DNA from: Enoplolaimus lenunculus
Taxonomy: Eukaryota; Nematoda; Enoplea; Enoplida; Thoracostomopsidae
Direction: 5' to 3'
DNA length: 64,000 bases
NCBI GenBank assembly: GCA_030248215.1
Contig: JASANG010001677.1
Span: 37,213-101,212, forward strand
Shown: in pieces, positions 24,089 to 36,500 of the stretch
Numbering within the stretch: position 1 is the stretch's first letter
Layout of the letters: every line of letters starts with the position of its first letter
The notes under the pieces: model-generated
Databases searched by the model: none
The model's input: only the letters and a program-made list of their open reading frames with translations
Told to the model about the DNA's origin: nothing
Translations under genes and position numbers: made by a program

Positions 24089-24831
24089 TTAAGCCGCTAT
24101 ACATCTGGTATACAATCGAACGCACTTAAACGTTAAACTGACATTTTTAGCCATATTTTCCAAGCGTTCTTCATTGGCCAAATTTCTTGAAACCCGAACC
24201 AAACATTTGCCATTACTTTCGTCGTCTGATTTCAACTCAGAATTTAATTTACGAAAATTCCAATATTTCCTATTACCATCCAGACGGCCTGAGTTTGTTC
24301 CATTTTCAACTGCGAGATACTTTCCTTCCATACTCCGTGTTATCATTGTTTCAGCTTCGTTTGGTCGAAGTTTTGACGTTCCATTTTTTTCCAGGACTCC
24401 GTCAAATCTCTCTTTACCCACAATTTCACCTTTAGCAAGTAATTCTCCATAGTTCAAGTCGTAGCAGACGTTTCTGTTATCGGTAACGTGAAACATAAGC
24501 GTTTGGGTGTAAAATTCATACAAATTTATCGAATTTCTACATTTCAGAGCTGAGTTCCATTTATGTTTAGGCTCAACTTTAAGTTGGTTGGGGTGACAGG
24601 GTTCTAGCGAAAGTTTTAGTTCAATTTCAACGTTAACTTTCATTGCAAAATTTTGGATCGGGTAAGCAGATTCGGCCACGGTACAGTACATGAGTTGGCG
24701 TAAATTTGAACGAGAATTATCAGTCCAGATTGACTCCAGCTCGGGTAGAAAGTAGTTTTCTGGATGACGCGAGTTATCTTTCGAAAGTGGACGGACTGTG
24801 ATTTCAATCCACGAAATATTCGTTAAGTTTT
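24089..24831 (-). CDS. Terminal exon of an unrecognised, probably extracellular protein
   Basis: One open exon of 743 bases. The acceptor at 24832-24833 is strong (GTTTTTATTCCAG) and the frame needs one base from the previous exon. It encodes 246 residues to a TGA. It holds several N-x-S/T sites (ENLTNIS, EKNGTS, VENGTN, KNVSL) and about half a dozen cysteines. The lysine/glutamate-rich C-terminal half has no membrane helix. No family was recognised. Upstream candidates on the same strand are 29311-29144 and ~29912-29850; the first ends with one leftover base, as this exon requires. A family J MITE lies directly upstream. Confidence 0.6.
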
Positions 24832-24861
24832 CTGGAATAAAAACAGCAGAGCATAGGATGG

Positions 24862-25196
24862 TACTAGGTTGCAACCGGAGGTGGAAAATACCGGAGCCGG
24901 AGATCACCGAAACTTGACGGAGCCGGAGGTAAGGCGAAATAAGGTAGTAAAAATGATAGTAAATTAGGTTGTTTTAGCCAATATCTGCAATATGTTGTTG
25001 TTCGGTTTTACACTAATTTTCTGCGAAATATCTGAAATTCTTTCCTAAAAATTGTGATAAAAGTAAAACTAAACGCGCTAAACAGATATATTTTGCAGAA
25101 CTATGCAAAATTTTACTACCGAAATTGCCGAACCTCCGACAAAAATTCTATCGGGGCCGGAGATTAAGCCAGAGGAAGACCTCCGGTTGTACCCTG
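24862..25196. mobile_element. MITE family J (GGTTGCAACCGGAGGT), copy 1
   Basis: Left end GGTTGCAACCGGAGGTGG, right end GACCTCCGGTTGTACCC (inverted). Interior GCCGGAGAT, GAACTATGCAAAATTTT and CCGAAATTGC. A second copy is at 63381-63690 and a partial one at 25700-25800. It abuts the acceptor of the 24831 exon. Confidence 0.75.
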
Positions 25197-25351
25197 GATT
25201 AGTTTATATAACGGAAACTGAGAACGGATACTTATTTAACCCTTTCACGCATAGAGTATACTATGAGCAACTAAATACAATAATGTACGAGCAATACACA
25301 CACTGTGAGCAGTGTTTAACATTTATAACATATATGCGCAGTGTAAAATGT

Positions 25352-25500
25352 CCACAAGACGTGAGAGCCCCCTCGGGCTCGAGCGTCAAGCTCCTATAGC
25401 TCAGTGGTCATCGTAAATGCATCCCACCCGAGGGTTCGAATCTTACCTTGAAATTACATTTCATGTGAAATTGCAAATATTCATGTGAGAAAGGGTAAGC
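25352..25500 (+). repeat. tRNA-derived SINE
   Basis: A tRNA-like body, 25389-25450. The A-box is TAGCTCAGTGG and the B-box is GGTTCGAATC, preceded by GACGTGAGAGCCCCCTCGG. It is followed by a non-tRNA tail ending AAATATTCATGTGAGAAAGG. Related pieces at 16365, 8085 and 41735 share the same head and/or tail, so this is a dispersed RNA-polymerase-III retroposon and not a single tRNA gene. Confidence 0.75.
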
Positions 25501-27011
25501 ACAAAATTTTGTACATGTTATTTTGCTGCCAATGCACTTGAGGTATGCAAATATTCGCGCAGTTGGCATAAAGCCTAGCAGATGAAACCTGAAATTTTTA
25601 AGATTTTGGATGAATATGAATAAAACAGTCACATTATAATAATGATAAATGATTTTTACATACCAAAATTTCTAACACGTCAACTCGCCAGACAAATTTT
25701 GTAAAACTATGCAAATTTTCACTAGCGAAATTGTCGAAACCTCTGAAATGGTTTCTATCGGAGCCGGGGCCGGAGGTCAATTTTGTGCCAGAACCGGGGG
25801 CAAGCATGATAATTGCAATGTACGAAATATCTGAGAATACAAAATTAAATTGAAAATACCGTTAGTTTTAGTATATTTATCGATAATTTCCGTTGTGACG
25901 TTGTTATATTCGCAGCTGACAATCATATGCTTTACAACAGCACGCGTTGATGTGACCGCTTCCAAAAGGCATAATCCAACTGGTTTTGAACCTGAAACAA
26001 ACAATTTTATTATTAACTGGCAAAAAAGTTTCAAATTTGTTAAAATATGATTTTTTTTCAAAAAATGACAATTTTCAATTTTATTTCTAAATCATCGTTA
26101 AAACTTTCTGTTGCGTTCAGAAAGTATATATTTTCATTGGACCGAAGGTAAAAAACATCAAAATGTTACAGAATTAATATATTTCGGTGTTTTATTACTC
26201 GTTTACTCGTTGTATGTTTTACAAAAAAAAACAAAAATAACGAAGTAAAATAAAAGAAAATCCCCATTAATTATGTTTGGGAAATACGATTGGGCAGTTT
26301 TGTTATTTGTCACCGGATGCTAATGTAACGCCTAATCCGTTCAAGCAGTCCTCATTAAACCTAAACGGACTATGCCATATATGGCCGCCTTTATTTTACT
26401 TTAACCAATCATAAGACGAGCCCATATAAGCAAGTAGCCAGCTCACTTAGCCAGGGAGGCTAGCAATATTTCAGGAGGGGCATACAATGGTTTCCGTCGA
26501 CTTACAAGCAAGTTTGAAAATTTTCTACGTGGGCCACATTTCTTACATGGAAGCTGAGCCCCCACCATTAGCAACTTGGCCGGTCGGCCCATTTGCCATA
26601 TCCGTTGGCGTTTCTGACAGAGCTTACGCTAACCAATGAAAAGGCTTTGGAAGGTTTTGCGTTGAGGATCAGAAGATTATTCACAGTGTTTGTGACGGGA
26701 GCGAATCCAGCGTTAATGAAAATTGCAGATATTTCATATTCGACAAAACTTTTACAAACATGATAACTTCGACTGGTGATAATATTTGTAACATGCGCCA
26801 TATCAGGATTGCAGGTTTGATTCAAGTTTTTGTATGATTTTTGATTTTTATGTTTTTGTATTGTTTTTTGTATTTTTGTTGTTATACAGTTTTTACAGAA
26901 AAAAAGCAACGATTGTTATGAAAACGTTTAAATTTACCCAAATTATGTACCTGACAATAGATGAAACTAAATTGCATAAATGTATTCGTCAATATTACAA
27001 ATGAGGATAAT
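25501..27011. other. Non-coding interval within the 24-30 kb minus-strand gene
   Basis: Contains a partial family J fragment near 25700-25800 and AT-rich DNA. Nothing with splice-supported coding potential was seen. Confidence 0.4.
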
Positions 27012-27597
27012 GACAAGAGTGTGCAATTTTTGGAATCCCGCATGGTACAATATGTACCACCGGATGGTGCGTTTTCGGTCGACCACCCTTGTTTAGCGGG
27101 GGGGGGGGTCGCTATCACACGAATACCCTTAAATTAAACTAATTAGGTGATCAAGTTTGACGCCGCATACATAACGTACCATGGTTCGCACAGGTTGCAC
27201 CCCCTCTAAATAAAGGGGGAAGGTAAATCCTCTTTTCTACATAGAATGCGCCCAGGTACACACTCTTTCCAAATAGCGATTATCCACTCTTGATATTACC
27301 AAGAGTCGATAATGACTCTTTACAAGAGTGTGCAAGTGGGCACAATCTGTGTAGAAAAGAATGTACCCAACATGCGTTGCGTTTTTGCACTACCCCCCTT
27401 TATTTAGAGGGGGGTATATCCGGTGCAAACCGTGACACTTTATGTATGCGGCGTCAAAGGTGCACCGCTTATAGTTTAATTTAGGGGTATTCATGTGATA
27501 GCGACCCCCTAAACAAGGAGGGGGTCGGCCAAAAACGCAACGCCCGGTGGTACATTTTGTACCATGCGGGACTACAAGAGTTGCACACTCTTGTTAT
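27012..27597. mobile_element. Family H inverted-repeat pair
   Basis: Outer arms CAAGAGTGTGCAATTTTTGG...CCCGCATGGTACA and TGTACCATGCGGGACTACAAGAG (inverted). Inside, a second palindrome with AAAGAATGTACCC, GCGTTGCGTTTTTGC and the words CCCCCTCTAAATAAAGGGGG and TTTATTTAGAGGGGGG. It looks like two related elements, one within the other. Confidence 0.7.
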
Positions 27598-28128
27598 TAT
27601 CCACTCTTGATATTACCAACCCAGGATCCTATCCTGCCTCAAAAACACTACGCAAGCGCCACAACGTTCCTGTATGCAATATTTTCCAGATAATTCATAA
27701 GACAGCGTTATTAACAATACTCCTACCAATCGGCAAACGGTCTCTTTCATACTGTTGGTCTGGGCTTCGTTGTGTTCTAAGGACACGTGGAATTTCGTCA
27801 TTGGCAATTTTCACGCAAAACCACACCTTTAGAGACGAGATAACCTTCAATTTAACCCGAATCATAGTTCCGGTATTTTTTTACTTTACGTATTAAATTC
27901 GTTACGTATTTTGGGATTTTTTCGCTATTTCCAAGTGTATGTTGCCAAATTTTCAATATCTCATATTCCAGTTTTAGGGATTTTCAACTTTGTTGGGTTT
28001 ATGATATTTTGCCCCCCCCCCCGTCCCATAATTGATAATATCTTACTTCTCCAAACAACATTTTGCCCAGCCCACATTTTGTTCTAATTCTAAGTTAAGC
28101 AGAACCATATAAAGGCGATCACGAAAAT

Positions 28129-28205
28129 TTAGCTGCGGATGCGGTGGGGCTCGACCCCACAAAGTACAGATTACCGGTCCGCTACTCTATCCACTAAGCC
28201 ACGCA
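28129..28205 (-). tRNA. tRNA-Thr-like sequence (GGT anticodon), probably a pseudogene or SINE head
   Basis: On the minus strand the sequence folds as a tRNA: GGCTGCG ... TGGCTTAGTGGATAGAGTA (D arm), anticodon loop CCGGTAA, T arm GTGGG GTCGAGC CCCAC. Against function: the acceptor arm has a mismatch (GGCTGCG/CGCATCC), position 33 is C instead of U, and the T loop starts G instead of T. No intron. Confidence 0.45.
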
Positions 28206-28800
28206 GCCGTGCAAATTTTTCGCTACTACGGCTCTATCAATATGCCCTAAGTTTAGCGTCGATTGCCGATGCATTTTCCACGCTGCGTACCCAAATTAAA
28301 GTAAACGATGCATTAAACTCATGTAAAAATTTCAATTGGTATACTGTAGGTAAATGACTTGGTTTGGAAAGACGTGAGCTGATTCAGGATAAGTATAAAA
28401 ACAACAAGATATTTGTATTCCCATTTGTCCATCCATTTATAGTTGCATATAAGTTAAGACTAATCAACCAGCAGTAAAACATATTCCTAAGCCTGAGCCT
28501 CAACGCACCCGCTAAAATCGAAAATTCAGCGTAAACAAGCGATGTTTGTTTTGAAGCATTTTACTGTGCAATAAATGTATGCTTGTGGCCAGTTTGGTCT
28601 TTTATCATAGGTTCTAAGCCTTTATCTGAGTGATACTGGGCATTTTGAAAACCTGTAATTGGTGCTACTTACATACATTGGCCCATTGTACAGGTCAGGG
28701 ACGGAACGTTTTTGTGCGGGACTGCACTAGAGTAATGTTAAGCTTTAGACTACTTTTTTTTCGCTTGGCTTAAAAGCTTAGTCTTAGGCTTAGACTTAGG

Positions 28801-29104
28801 GGCCCATGTTACTTTAAGGGTCGTCCGTCCAGGTTTCTGGTGGACCCATAAAAGAGTAGGTTTATATTCTAGATTACATTTGTTTGTTTAGGCTTGGTCT
28901 TCGGCATAGGCTTTTAGGAACACATTTTTGAAACGCTTAGGCTTAGGCTCAGAAATACAATTAATCTACTGTTACGCCCCTTGAAGTAACTTTGGCCGGC
29001 TTAGGAATATGCTCATTCTTACGCTTAGGCTTTAGGCTTAGGCTTAGGCTTTTAGGAATATGCTTATAATACTGTTCCGCCGCTGTTCTCTACATTGGCC
29101 CATA
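28801..29104. mobile_element. TTAGGC-bearing MITEs I and D side by side
   Basis: Family I runs 28801-28995 (GGCCCATGTTACTTTAAGGG to TTACGCCCCTTGAAGTAAC). It is followed directly by a family D right half (GGCTTAGGAATATGCTCATT to CGCTGTTCTCTACATTGGCC). TTAGGC and variant units fill both. Confidence 0.7.
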
Positions 29105-29143
29105 CATTTGAGCTATTAGATGCTATTAAATAAAACAACTCAC

Positions 29144-29311
29144 TTTCAGTATTTCGAGCAACGCATGCAAACTGATTCACAGATTGACAGTTTTGATTTC
29201 GTTTCAGCGTTGAAATAATTCGCTGTAGGCTTTCATCAGCGTCCGTATCAGTGGCAACGTCACAGTGAAACGTATTGCATTGCTTTCCACTACAATCAAT
29301 TGACTCTAATT
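29144..29311 (-). CDS. Putative cysteine-containing exon of the 24-30 kb minus-strand gene
   Basis: An open frame with a strong donor (GAAA|GTGAGT at 29143) and a possible acceptor at 29312. An ATG at 29327-29325 offers an alternative start. It encodes LESIDCSGKQCNTFHCDV and a following stretch with two more cysteines. Phase 1 at its 3' end fits the exon at 24831. Its 5' phase fits the open segment ~29912-29850, which reads VWRLAVKYHSETLNSS and has donor ACTG|GTAATC. No family recognised; several cysteines suggest an extracellular domain. Confidence 0.45.
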
Positions 29312-29916
29312 CTTGTTCGAAATTCATCGTTTAATTGGTTAAGATTCGATAGCTTTTACGTTTTAAATTAAGTCTAAATTTTTACGAATGTTTAAGAAGA
29401 CTTTGTACGATAATTTGGTCTAAATCCATAAAGACCACCAAGTGGAACATTAGTGCACCAGCCTGATCAACAAATATTCTGCAAAAAATAGCATCTAACA
29501 TTAGCAGAGTTTAAATTTAGAAATTTTTTACACAAGTATGATTGTTGAAATTTTTGTCAATTCAAAGTTGGCACTTCAGTTTTATCACCAAAATAAGCGA
29601 TAAGCGCCAACAAACGGCTGTTTATTGTCATATTTGGAACTGTGGCATACGCATTAAACCAGCTGCAGACCCACATGCGGTTACTTCACAAGTGTAATTG
29701 TTAAAAATTCGCTTCGGCACTGTTTGGATATTTAGAGTAATAGAAATATCAAGATGTATTACAGCGATACTCGCAGTAGGTAACATCTCTATTTCTTACT
29801 TTGTAATTTTTACACATTACCAAGACTAAAATTAATCTAATGGGATTACCAGTTTTGCTCGAGTTTAGTGTCTCGCTGTGATATTTGACCGCTAAACGCC
29901 ACACGGATGCAATATA

Positions 29917-30170
29917 CACTGTAAATTTCAGTGAGTTCATTTTAATGCAGAATCAGTTGAAGAATCACTCTGTCTGAGTTAAGACCATCAGAACTCAGAA
30001 TTTTGAGTTGATTTAATTCACTGACTTAATTAATCAACTCACCCCGAGTCAACTCAACTTAAAGTGAGAATCACCTCAACCCGGAATGAGTTAATGTTTA
30101 CTGATATTAATTCAGAAATAACCAATTTGCTAGGTGAGATGATTAACCAACTTACTGTAATTAACAGTGT
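29917..30170. mobile_element. MITE family K, copy 2
   Basis: ACACTGTAAATTTCAGTGAG to AATTAACAGTGTA, with the ACTCAGAAT/GAGTTGATT interior shared with 8789-9046. Confidence 0.75.
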
Positions 30171-30325
30171 AGGGTTATCCGTTACGTCGAGTCTTACCCT
30201 TAATATTAGTCAAGTGGTTTAAAAATATGCATATACTACTCTTACGGTCTACATCTTTATATGGACGCAGCAATGCTAAAGACAAACCTATACAGAAACA
30301 ATGCAACATTCAAACAGGCATACTG

Positions 30326-30761
30326 TACTGACCCGAATAAGAGGGGGAGCTGATATTTATTTGGCCTCTCCAGAGGGAACCCCCCTTGTTATTCAGTTAC
30401 AGACTGTTATTTATTTTCAACCCGCCTTCCGCCATCTTTCGTTAGTGATATATCCGGTATTGCAACTATCCGTTGAATTAAATGTTGTTTGTATTGTGTC
30501 AATAGCTTGAGCGATAATGCAAGGTTACACTTTTAGGAATGTACTTTCAAAATTTAAGTACGCTTTAATGTTCCGAACTCAAATTATTTGGTTCTGGAGT
30601 TATTTATGCGCTACAATTAAGGATAATTGACATTTATGGACTCTAATTAAGGTTTAGGGACTGTATCCACATACGGCTCCTATTCGGGATACGGACTCCT
30701 ATTGATTGAGACTCAAAATGGGAACCCCTCTTATTACCCCCTCTTATTCGGGTCAATACTG
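30326..30761. mobile_element. MITE family B, copy 2
   Basis: The best-preserved copy: TACTGACCCGAATAAGAGGG to CCCCCTCTTATTCGGGTCAA, with a 20-base inverted match. The interior matches 1741-2163 and 35648-36083. Confidence 0.85.
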
Positions 30762-30766
30762 TTTTA

Positions 30767-31896
30767 CAATACGCCTGACAATAAGCGCATCATCGTTGCG
30801 TGCGTTCAAACAAAGTAACTTTTGCGTTATTTTTCAGTGAAGTTTGAAGACAAAAATGTTTGCAGTTACCAAAAATAATATAATTATGTCTCATTTTGCA
30901 AATTTTTTTCTTACCAAATTTCCGCTAGAAGTAATTGTAATATTGTGGACCAAAGTTGAATTCAAACACTAGAGGATGCAAACGGGGCGGTGGGGGCGTA
31001 CACTCCCCCGTCAAAAATTATTTTGTGTTAAAATGGTAAAGTCCCTGTACCTTACAATTGTCCACTCAGACAATTTTTTATGATAAAATGATAAGGTTTA
31101 TAACATTTGCAAGCTCGTTCTATCGCCAAAAATTTTTTGAATCCGCCTCTGAATTCATAATACAGTTGTATTGAATTTGAATTTAAGTAAACACAGTTCG
31201 ATGATTAAATATTCGTTTGACAGCGGCGTAGTAATTTTTTCGTCAAATACTAATTCACTTAACTTCTACAAAGGTCGCATGACGATTGCAGTCACAAGCA
31301 CTAGCGATCCTATCATTTGTCTTCGCGTGGCGGGTGGGCGTTTAGATTTTATTTTTATATTTTAGATTATGAACAATAGTTTTTGAGCGAAAAATTTAAC
31401 GGTTTGTGTAACATTTCGGAAAGGGTGAGGCGACCGCCCCTGTCATTCCGCCTCTGACCGCTCGTCATCACAAGGGGAATCGCATGCATCACAGGTTCTC
31501 AAATTGCATAAACCGGTTGAAAAGTTCGTTCGACGTTATTTTGTATTCGACGGCAAATTAAGTTTACTTCAGTCTAACAATATTACCGATTGTAATGATT
31601 GAAAATACAATTCTGTCTGAGAAAATTAAAATGCTCGATAAAGAAATAAAAATTTAAAAAATAAAGTATGATTAAATAGGTTGAACTGTTGTTTTAATTT
31701 TGAATAAAATATTAATGTATGCTACATCGTTCAAGAAATCAAAATTTGCCAGCGAACTAAAATTTTCACTTGTTTTCAAGTCAAAATGTTTATATTCTTT
31801 TTAAGAACAATTTGTAAATCAGTTTTTATAAATTAATTATTAAAAGGAATTTAAGTTTCACAATAATTTTCCGCTAAAACTAATGATATGAGAAAA
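30767..31896. other. Mostly unassigned; one weak exon candidate
   Basis: At about 31201-31340 on the plus strand an open frame reads SFDSGVVIFSSNTNSLNFYK and continues to a possible donor (GGCGG|GTGGGC). A possible acceptor (AAACACAG) precedes it. Composition is more protein-like than its surroundings, but no partner exon or family was found. The rest is AT-rich. Confidence 0.3.
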
Positions 31897-32041
31897 TTGG
31901 AGTATGTAGAAAACAGGTGCGGAACGGGTATAATAATTATATTCCTAAGACTAAGGCTAAACCTAAGCCAATCAAAATTAAAACCACTCTATACTAGTCC
32001 CACAGAAAAAACTCTCAGCCCCTGATCTTTACATGAGCCAG
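31897..32041. mobile_element. MITE family D, short copy
   Basis: GGAGTATGTAGAAAACAGGTG to GCCCCTGATCTTTACATGAG, with CCTAAG-type words and ACTAGTCCCACAGAAAAAAC. Confidence 0.7.
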
Positions 32042-32574
32042 AAAATTAAACGCCCCAAACACTGTTAAGTTTCAGAGTTTTTTTTCAGGTTTTATGCTTT
32101 TTCATGGTTGCAGTTAAAATATAAATTTATGAATATTTGAATATCTTAAAAGTTTCTCGTCTTTTAAAAAAAGTTGCGGTGAAAAAAAATTAATTAAAAG
32201 TTGATGTTCATTGGCAGACAAAATAGAGCAAGCGTCCAGCCCATGTATTTTTTATTAAAATTTACAGATGTAAAAGTGCGTTTGAGTTGTCGATCGCAAA
32301 ACTTTGTTCGCAATTAAATATCACGTCAGACACAGTCAGAAATTTCTAAATCAGCCACTGCTTATGTTCGCTTCGCTCGCCTAAATATTTTGGGGGGGGG
32401 CAGGTTTTGAACAATGTTTGGTGACGTTAGGTTTGCGTTTAAACTCGAACAGTTCGAGACTTCGGCTAACGCATAGGTTTAAGCTCACCATTTTTAATAA
32501 AATATATGTAACTAATAAAATCATACAGCACTATAATAAATTTATATTGCTCAAGCAAACATGTTACCAGTCGA

Positions 32575-32900
32575 ACAATAGCAAACAAACAAACAAACAA
32601 ACAAACAAACAAATAAATAAACAAGCACGCTAACAAATGTCTACCTAAAATATTGAAGAGACAACAACCATACATAAAAACAAACCAACAAAACCATACA
32701 AAACCCAAACAAACGAACATAAACAAATAAAACAAACAAGCAAGCAAACAGACAATCTGACATATAAAATACGAACAATACAAAATAAACAGACAACCAA
32801 TCAAACAAACACACATAAAGTAAACAAAAACAAACACAAACAAACAAAAAATAAATAAAAACAAGCAAACACATCAAACAAAAATTGCTATAAAATAAAA
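32575..32900. repeat. CAAA tetranucleotide microsatellite and degenerate flank
   Basis: A pure (CAAA)n run at 32581-32612, followed by ~280 bases of imperfect ACAAA/AAACA words. The long minus-strand phenylalanine/cysteine-rich ORFs here are artefacts of this composition. Confidence 0.9.
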
Positions 32901-33456
32901 AAAAATGAGAGACGTAATGTCCATCAGATATATTTTTTCTTCATCATTTGATTTTTAGTCACAAAGTTTACAGGTAATTTTGTTCCGTTGTCAAAAATCA
33001 AGATACACTTTCGTCATTATCATTTTCGTCATACAAGGTCACCAATCACGAATGCGCACCGAGACAAAATCACGGGGGGATCCACGTCTCAGACGATGGG
33101 TTCGCTGTTGACTTCCAGACGGAGCAGATTTGGCCTGCAGACCGTGCAGATATTTCTGGCCATTGGCGAAAGTCGGAAAAAAACTCGTGAACGAAAAGCA
33201 AACTCAATTTTGGCGTTGAATCTCAATACATAATTTTAGGTGCTGATCCTTGTCAGGGGGCATGGCCTGGGTGCCAACCCCTCCCCCACAATCTGGATCT
33301 ACACAACACTGTCAATCCGTATTAATTACAAAATACAAAAGTTTACATTTTATGATGATTTTTAGTTCGTAGTAAACTATTGTATCAAAATCAGATTACG
33401 GTTAATAAACTGTTATACAGTCTGTTTAAAATTACTAATATAAAAAAATAGGTCAT

Positions 33457-33860
33457 GTAAATATCACGGGCGGAACGTTTTTCTGTGGGACTCGAAAAGA
33501 GTAAGCTTAAGCTTTTGACTAATTTTTTTGTTTGGCTCAGGCTTAGGATTAGGCTGAGGAACATGCTCATTGTTACGCTTAGGCTTACACTCAAAATAAT
33601 ATTTCTGATATTTAAGAAACAATTTCTTACATTTGAGAAATATGCTTAGCAAGGTCCACTTGAAAAGTATTTCTGTTATAACAGAAATGTTTTCAAAAAA
33701 CGTTCTGAAATAAAGTCTGAAAATAAACGTTTTCCAGTTATTTTTAGAAAAATTGTCTTAAATATCAACAAAACTTTTCAGATTTGCCACAGAAAACACT
33801 TTTCTGAATAAATACAGAAATACTTTTTTGTGTGTAGGCTAAGGCTCAGCCATAGGAACA
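33457..33860. mobile_element. MITE family D interrupted by inverted family C
   Basis: Family D (minus orientation) starts ACGGGCGGAACGTTTTTCTG and runs into its TTAGGC array. At 33587 the array is broken by a full family C element (ACACTCAAAATAAT to TTTTTTGTGTGTA, 33587-33835). GGCTAAGGCTCAGCCATAGG resumes after it, so C inserted into D. Confidence 0.7.
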
Positions 33861-34146
33861 TTTCTACCCAGCGCACGTTACCGTTTTGTGATAAATGACA
33901 GTCTTCATTTTGACTGTTAATACTGTTAAATATTTAGTTGGCAGCAGTAATTATCGTTTAAATGATATGTTATAATATTTCGCCCTAAAATATTGGCGGT
34001 GGGGCAAAAATACAACTGCTGTTACATTTTGTTAAAAGAAAACACTGTTACACACTCTTATCCAAGAGTGATCATATCCCACTGTTACTTGCAGCAAGAG
34101 TGAATAATACTTATTTCACTATGGTGTGCAATTTGGTACATTCTGT

Positions 34147-34301
34147 GGACCAATATATCAAGCAGGGGCGGAACAGTATTATAAGCATATTACTAAGCCT
34201 AAGCCCAAGCCTAAGTCAAGCAAAAAACTTAGTCAAAAGCGAAACTTACTGTTTTCTAGTCCCACAGAAAAACGATTCGCCCCTAATATTTACATGGGCC
34301 A
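34147..34301. mobile_element. MITE family D copy
   Basis: GCAGGGGCGGAACAGTATTA to CGCCCCTAATATTTACATGGG, with CTAAGCCTAAGCCCAAGC inside. A family H fragment (CAAGAGTG words) lies just upstream at about 33990-34110. Confidence 0.75.
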
Positions 34302-35647
34302 TTCTGTGTAAAAACAATTTTTTCAACACTAATTTTACTTATTATGCAATTAAACAGTTTAAAACGTCACAGTGAACTATTACACTGCGATTAGTGACAA
34401 ATTCGTGCTCTGAAACACTTTTTGCTGACTCGGGTACACGCGGGTAAAAACTTACTGTTTTCTGAACACAAAAGAAAAAATATTAAGGGTGGGTTACAAT
34501 TGGTTGCGGATAAAAATTTATTTTATAAGATGAAGTTTCCAGTTTTCATTAATTTGGGCGCATATTTGGTTAACGATATGTGCCTATTATTCAAAGGCGG
34601 ATCCGACGGCGATGGGGAATGCATCCCGCCACCGGCTGCCGAGCGTAATTTCTTCAGGGTTAAAATCAAACTGACAATACAAGTTTTTGTTTCGATATCT
34701 CAAAATTTCACAGCTGTTTAGGGAATGCGCCCCGATACTCAGTACAACTAATTTTCTATGTGCTTTGACAAGTTTTAAAATGCGTCTGGCTTCTCGTTTG
34801 CTTCGCTCGCGAATTTGGGGCTCCCACCTTGGAGTTTGGAGCAGGTTCCTCTGATGTCTGCTCCGGCACTGCGAGCGAGTTCCTCAAGTGTGGGAAAATA
34901 AAAACGCCAATTTCGCTACTGAAGGCCTGCCCCCCCTGCATCCGTCTGCCTATGGACCCTATAGCCTATGCGCGAACCTAAACCTGCACCTAAACTTTAG
35001 CCTAAGGCGTAGGCTCAAGTTTAAGCTTAAACCGGAGTCTAAACCTAAACTTCTAAATAGCCTAACCATTGGAAAATTGGGATTTTACCCGCGAAATTAG
35101 GATTTTGGGAAATTGAGATATACTCAGAAAATTGGAAGGGCTCTGTTCTATTCATGCGTCAGTGGGTGCGTGACTTTTGGCAGTTTTTAGAAACATAAAA
35201 AATATGTATGAACATGTGCCAAAACGTAACATTTTGCACTTATGCATCCTTCGTCACCAGAAATTTCAGGATCCGCTTCTGCTATTATTGCAATGGGATA
35301 CAGAAGTAAATTGAGAACAAACAATTGAACGAAAAAATATTAATTTAAAATAACACTAAATTTCGTCTTCATTTGTTTAATTTGCAATTTTTTAACCATT
35401 AATGAAGTTTGAGTAATAAAAACTATCGCATTTTGAATACAAATAAAACATCAGAATGCAAATTTCGTTACGTAACCTTTTGTTGCTGACTTTCAATTTT
35501 TTTGTGTCAAAAAATTTTATGTCCAAAAATACGTAAAAACAGATTCCACACAAATCAACAGAATTGAATTAAAAAATAAAATAAAAGTAAATTAAAAAGA
35601 ATCATTGGCCAATGTTCGTTGTAAGTAGATTATATATTATATATACT
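34302..35647. other. Unassigned interval
   Basis: No supported gene. CCTAAAC-type degenerate TTAGGC words lie at 34970-35060. The remainder is AT-rich. The open frame at 34422-34721 shows no splice support or domain. Confidence 0.4.
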
Positions 35648-36083
35648 GTAGTCACACGAGTAAGTGGGGGGACTGATATCTATTTGGCCTCTCCGGAGGG
35701 TACCCCCTGTTATTCGGTTACGGACTGTAATTTATTTTAAACCGCCCTCCGACGCCCTTCGTTACTAATATACATACGGTATTACAACTGTCCGTTGAAT
35801 AAAACGTTTATTTGCGTTGTAATCAAAAGCTTGAACGATAATGCAGGGTTATACTTCGGAATGTACTTTCAAAACTTAAGTATGGTTTATAGTTCCGAAC
35901 TCAACTTTATTTGGTTTTGGAGTCATTTATGCGCTACAATTTGAGTTAATTGACATTTATAAACTCTGATTAGGGTTTAGGGACTTTGTACGATTACGGA
36001 CTCGTATTAGGGATACCGACTCCTACTGATTAGGACTCAAAATGGGACCCCCTCTTATTACCCTTCTCTTATTCGGGTCAATA
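35648..36083. mobile_element. MITE family B, copy 3
   Basis: Collinear with 30326-30761: AGTAAGTGGGGGGACTGATA to CTTCTCTTATTCGGGTCAA. The left terminal repeat is more diverged than in the second copy. Confidence 0.8.
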
Positions 36084-36500
36084 TATATAATCGCTATGAA
36101 ATGAAAGTGAATATTCACAGAAAAATTTTTTAATGAATCAGAAATGTAACCTTGACTCATTTCAGCATTTTTAAAATGTGACCTGCGATGTTAAATTGTA
36201 GACTGTGATTTTTGCTCAAATTTTACGAATTTTAAGAGTAATTTTTCACTATTTTGAAAAATGTATAATTATTAATTTTTGACAACTTCGTTGTTTGAGA
36301 TGCTTTGCATTTTAAAAGCTTGTGTTACATTTATATTTTAAGTAATTTTTGGCTATTTTCAAATAATTACTTAATTTTTAATCTTTCAAAACTTTGTTGT
36401 CGCGTTATATTTGAATTGTGCGAAACATTTCGAGTAGTTCTTTTTGATATTTTCGAATGTTTCACAATTTTTAATTTTAAAAAAATTTACAGGAATTCTA

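Noticed and set aside
27693-27865. Minus-strand open frame (57 residues, KVWFCVKIANDEIPRVLR) as an exon of the 24-30 kb gene
   Set aside because: No usable acceptor in the right phase. A stop precedes its ATG. Left out of the model.
28129-28205. Functional tRNA-Thr gene
   Set aside because: Acceptor mismatch, C33 and an altered T loop make function doubtful. Kept only as a tRNA-like sequence.
32466-32877. Phenylalanine/cysteine-rich minus-strand ORFs that look like membrane proteins
   Set aside because: Reverse complement of CAAA-rich low-complexity DNA. Hydrophobicity comes from TTT/TGT codons.
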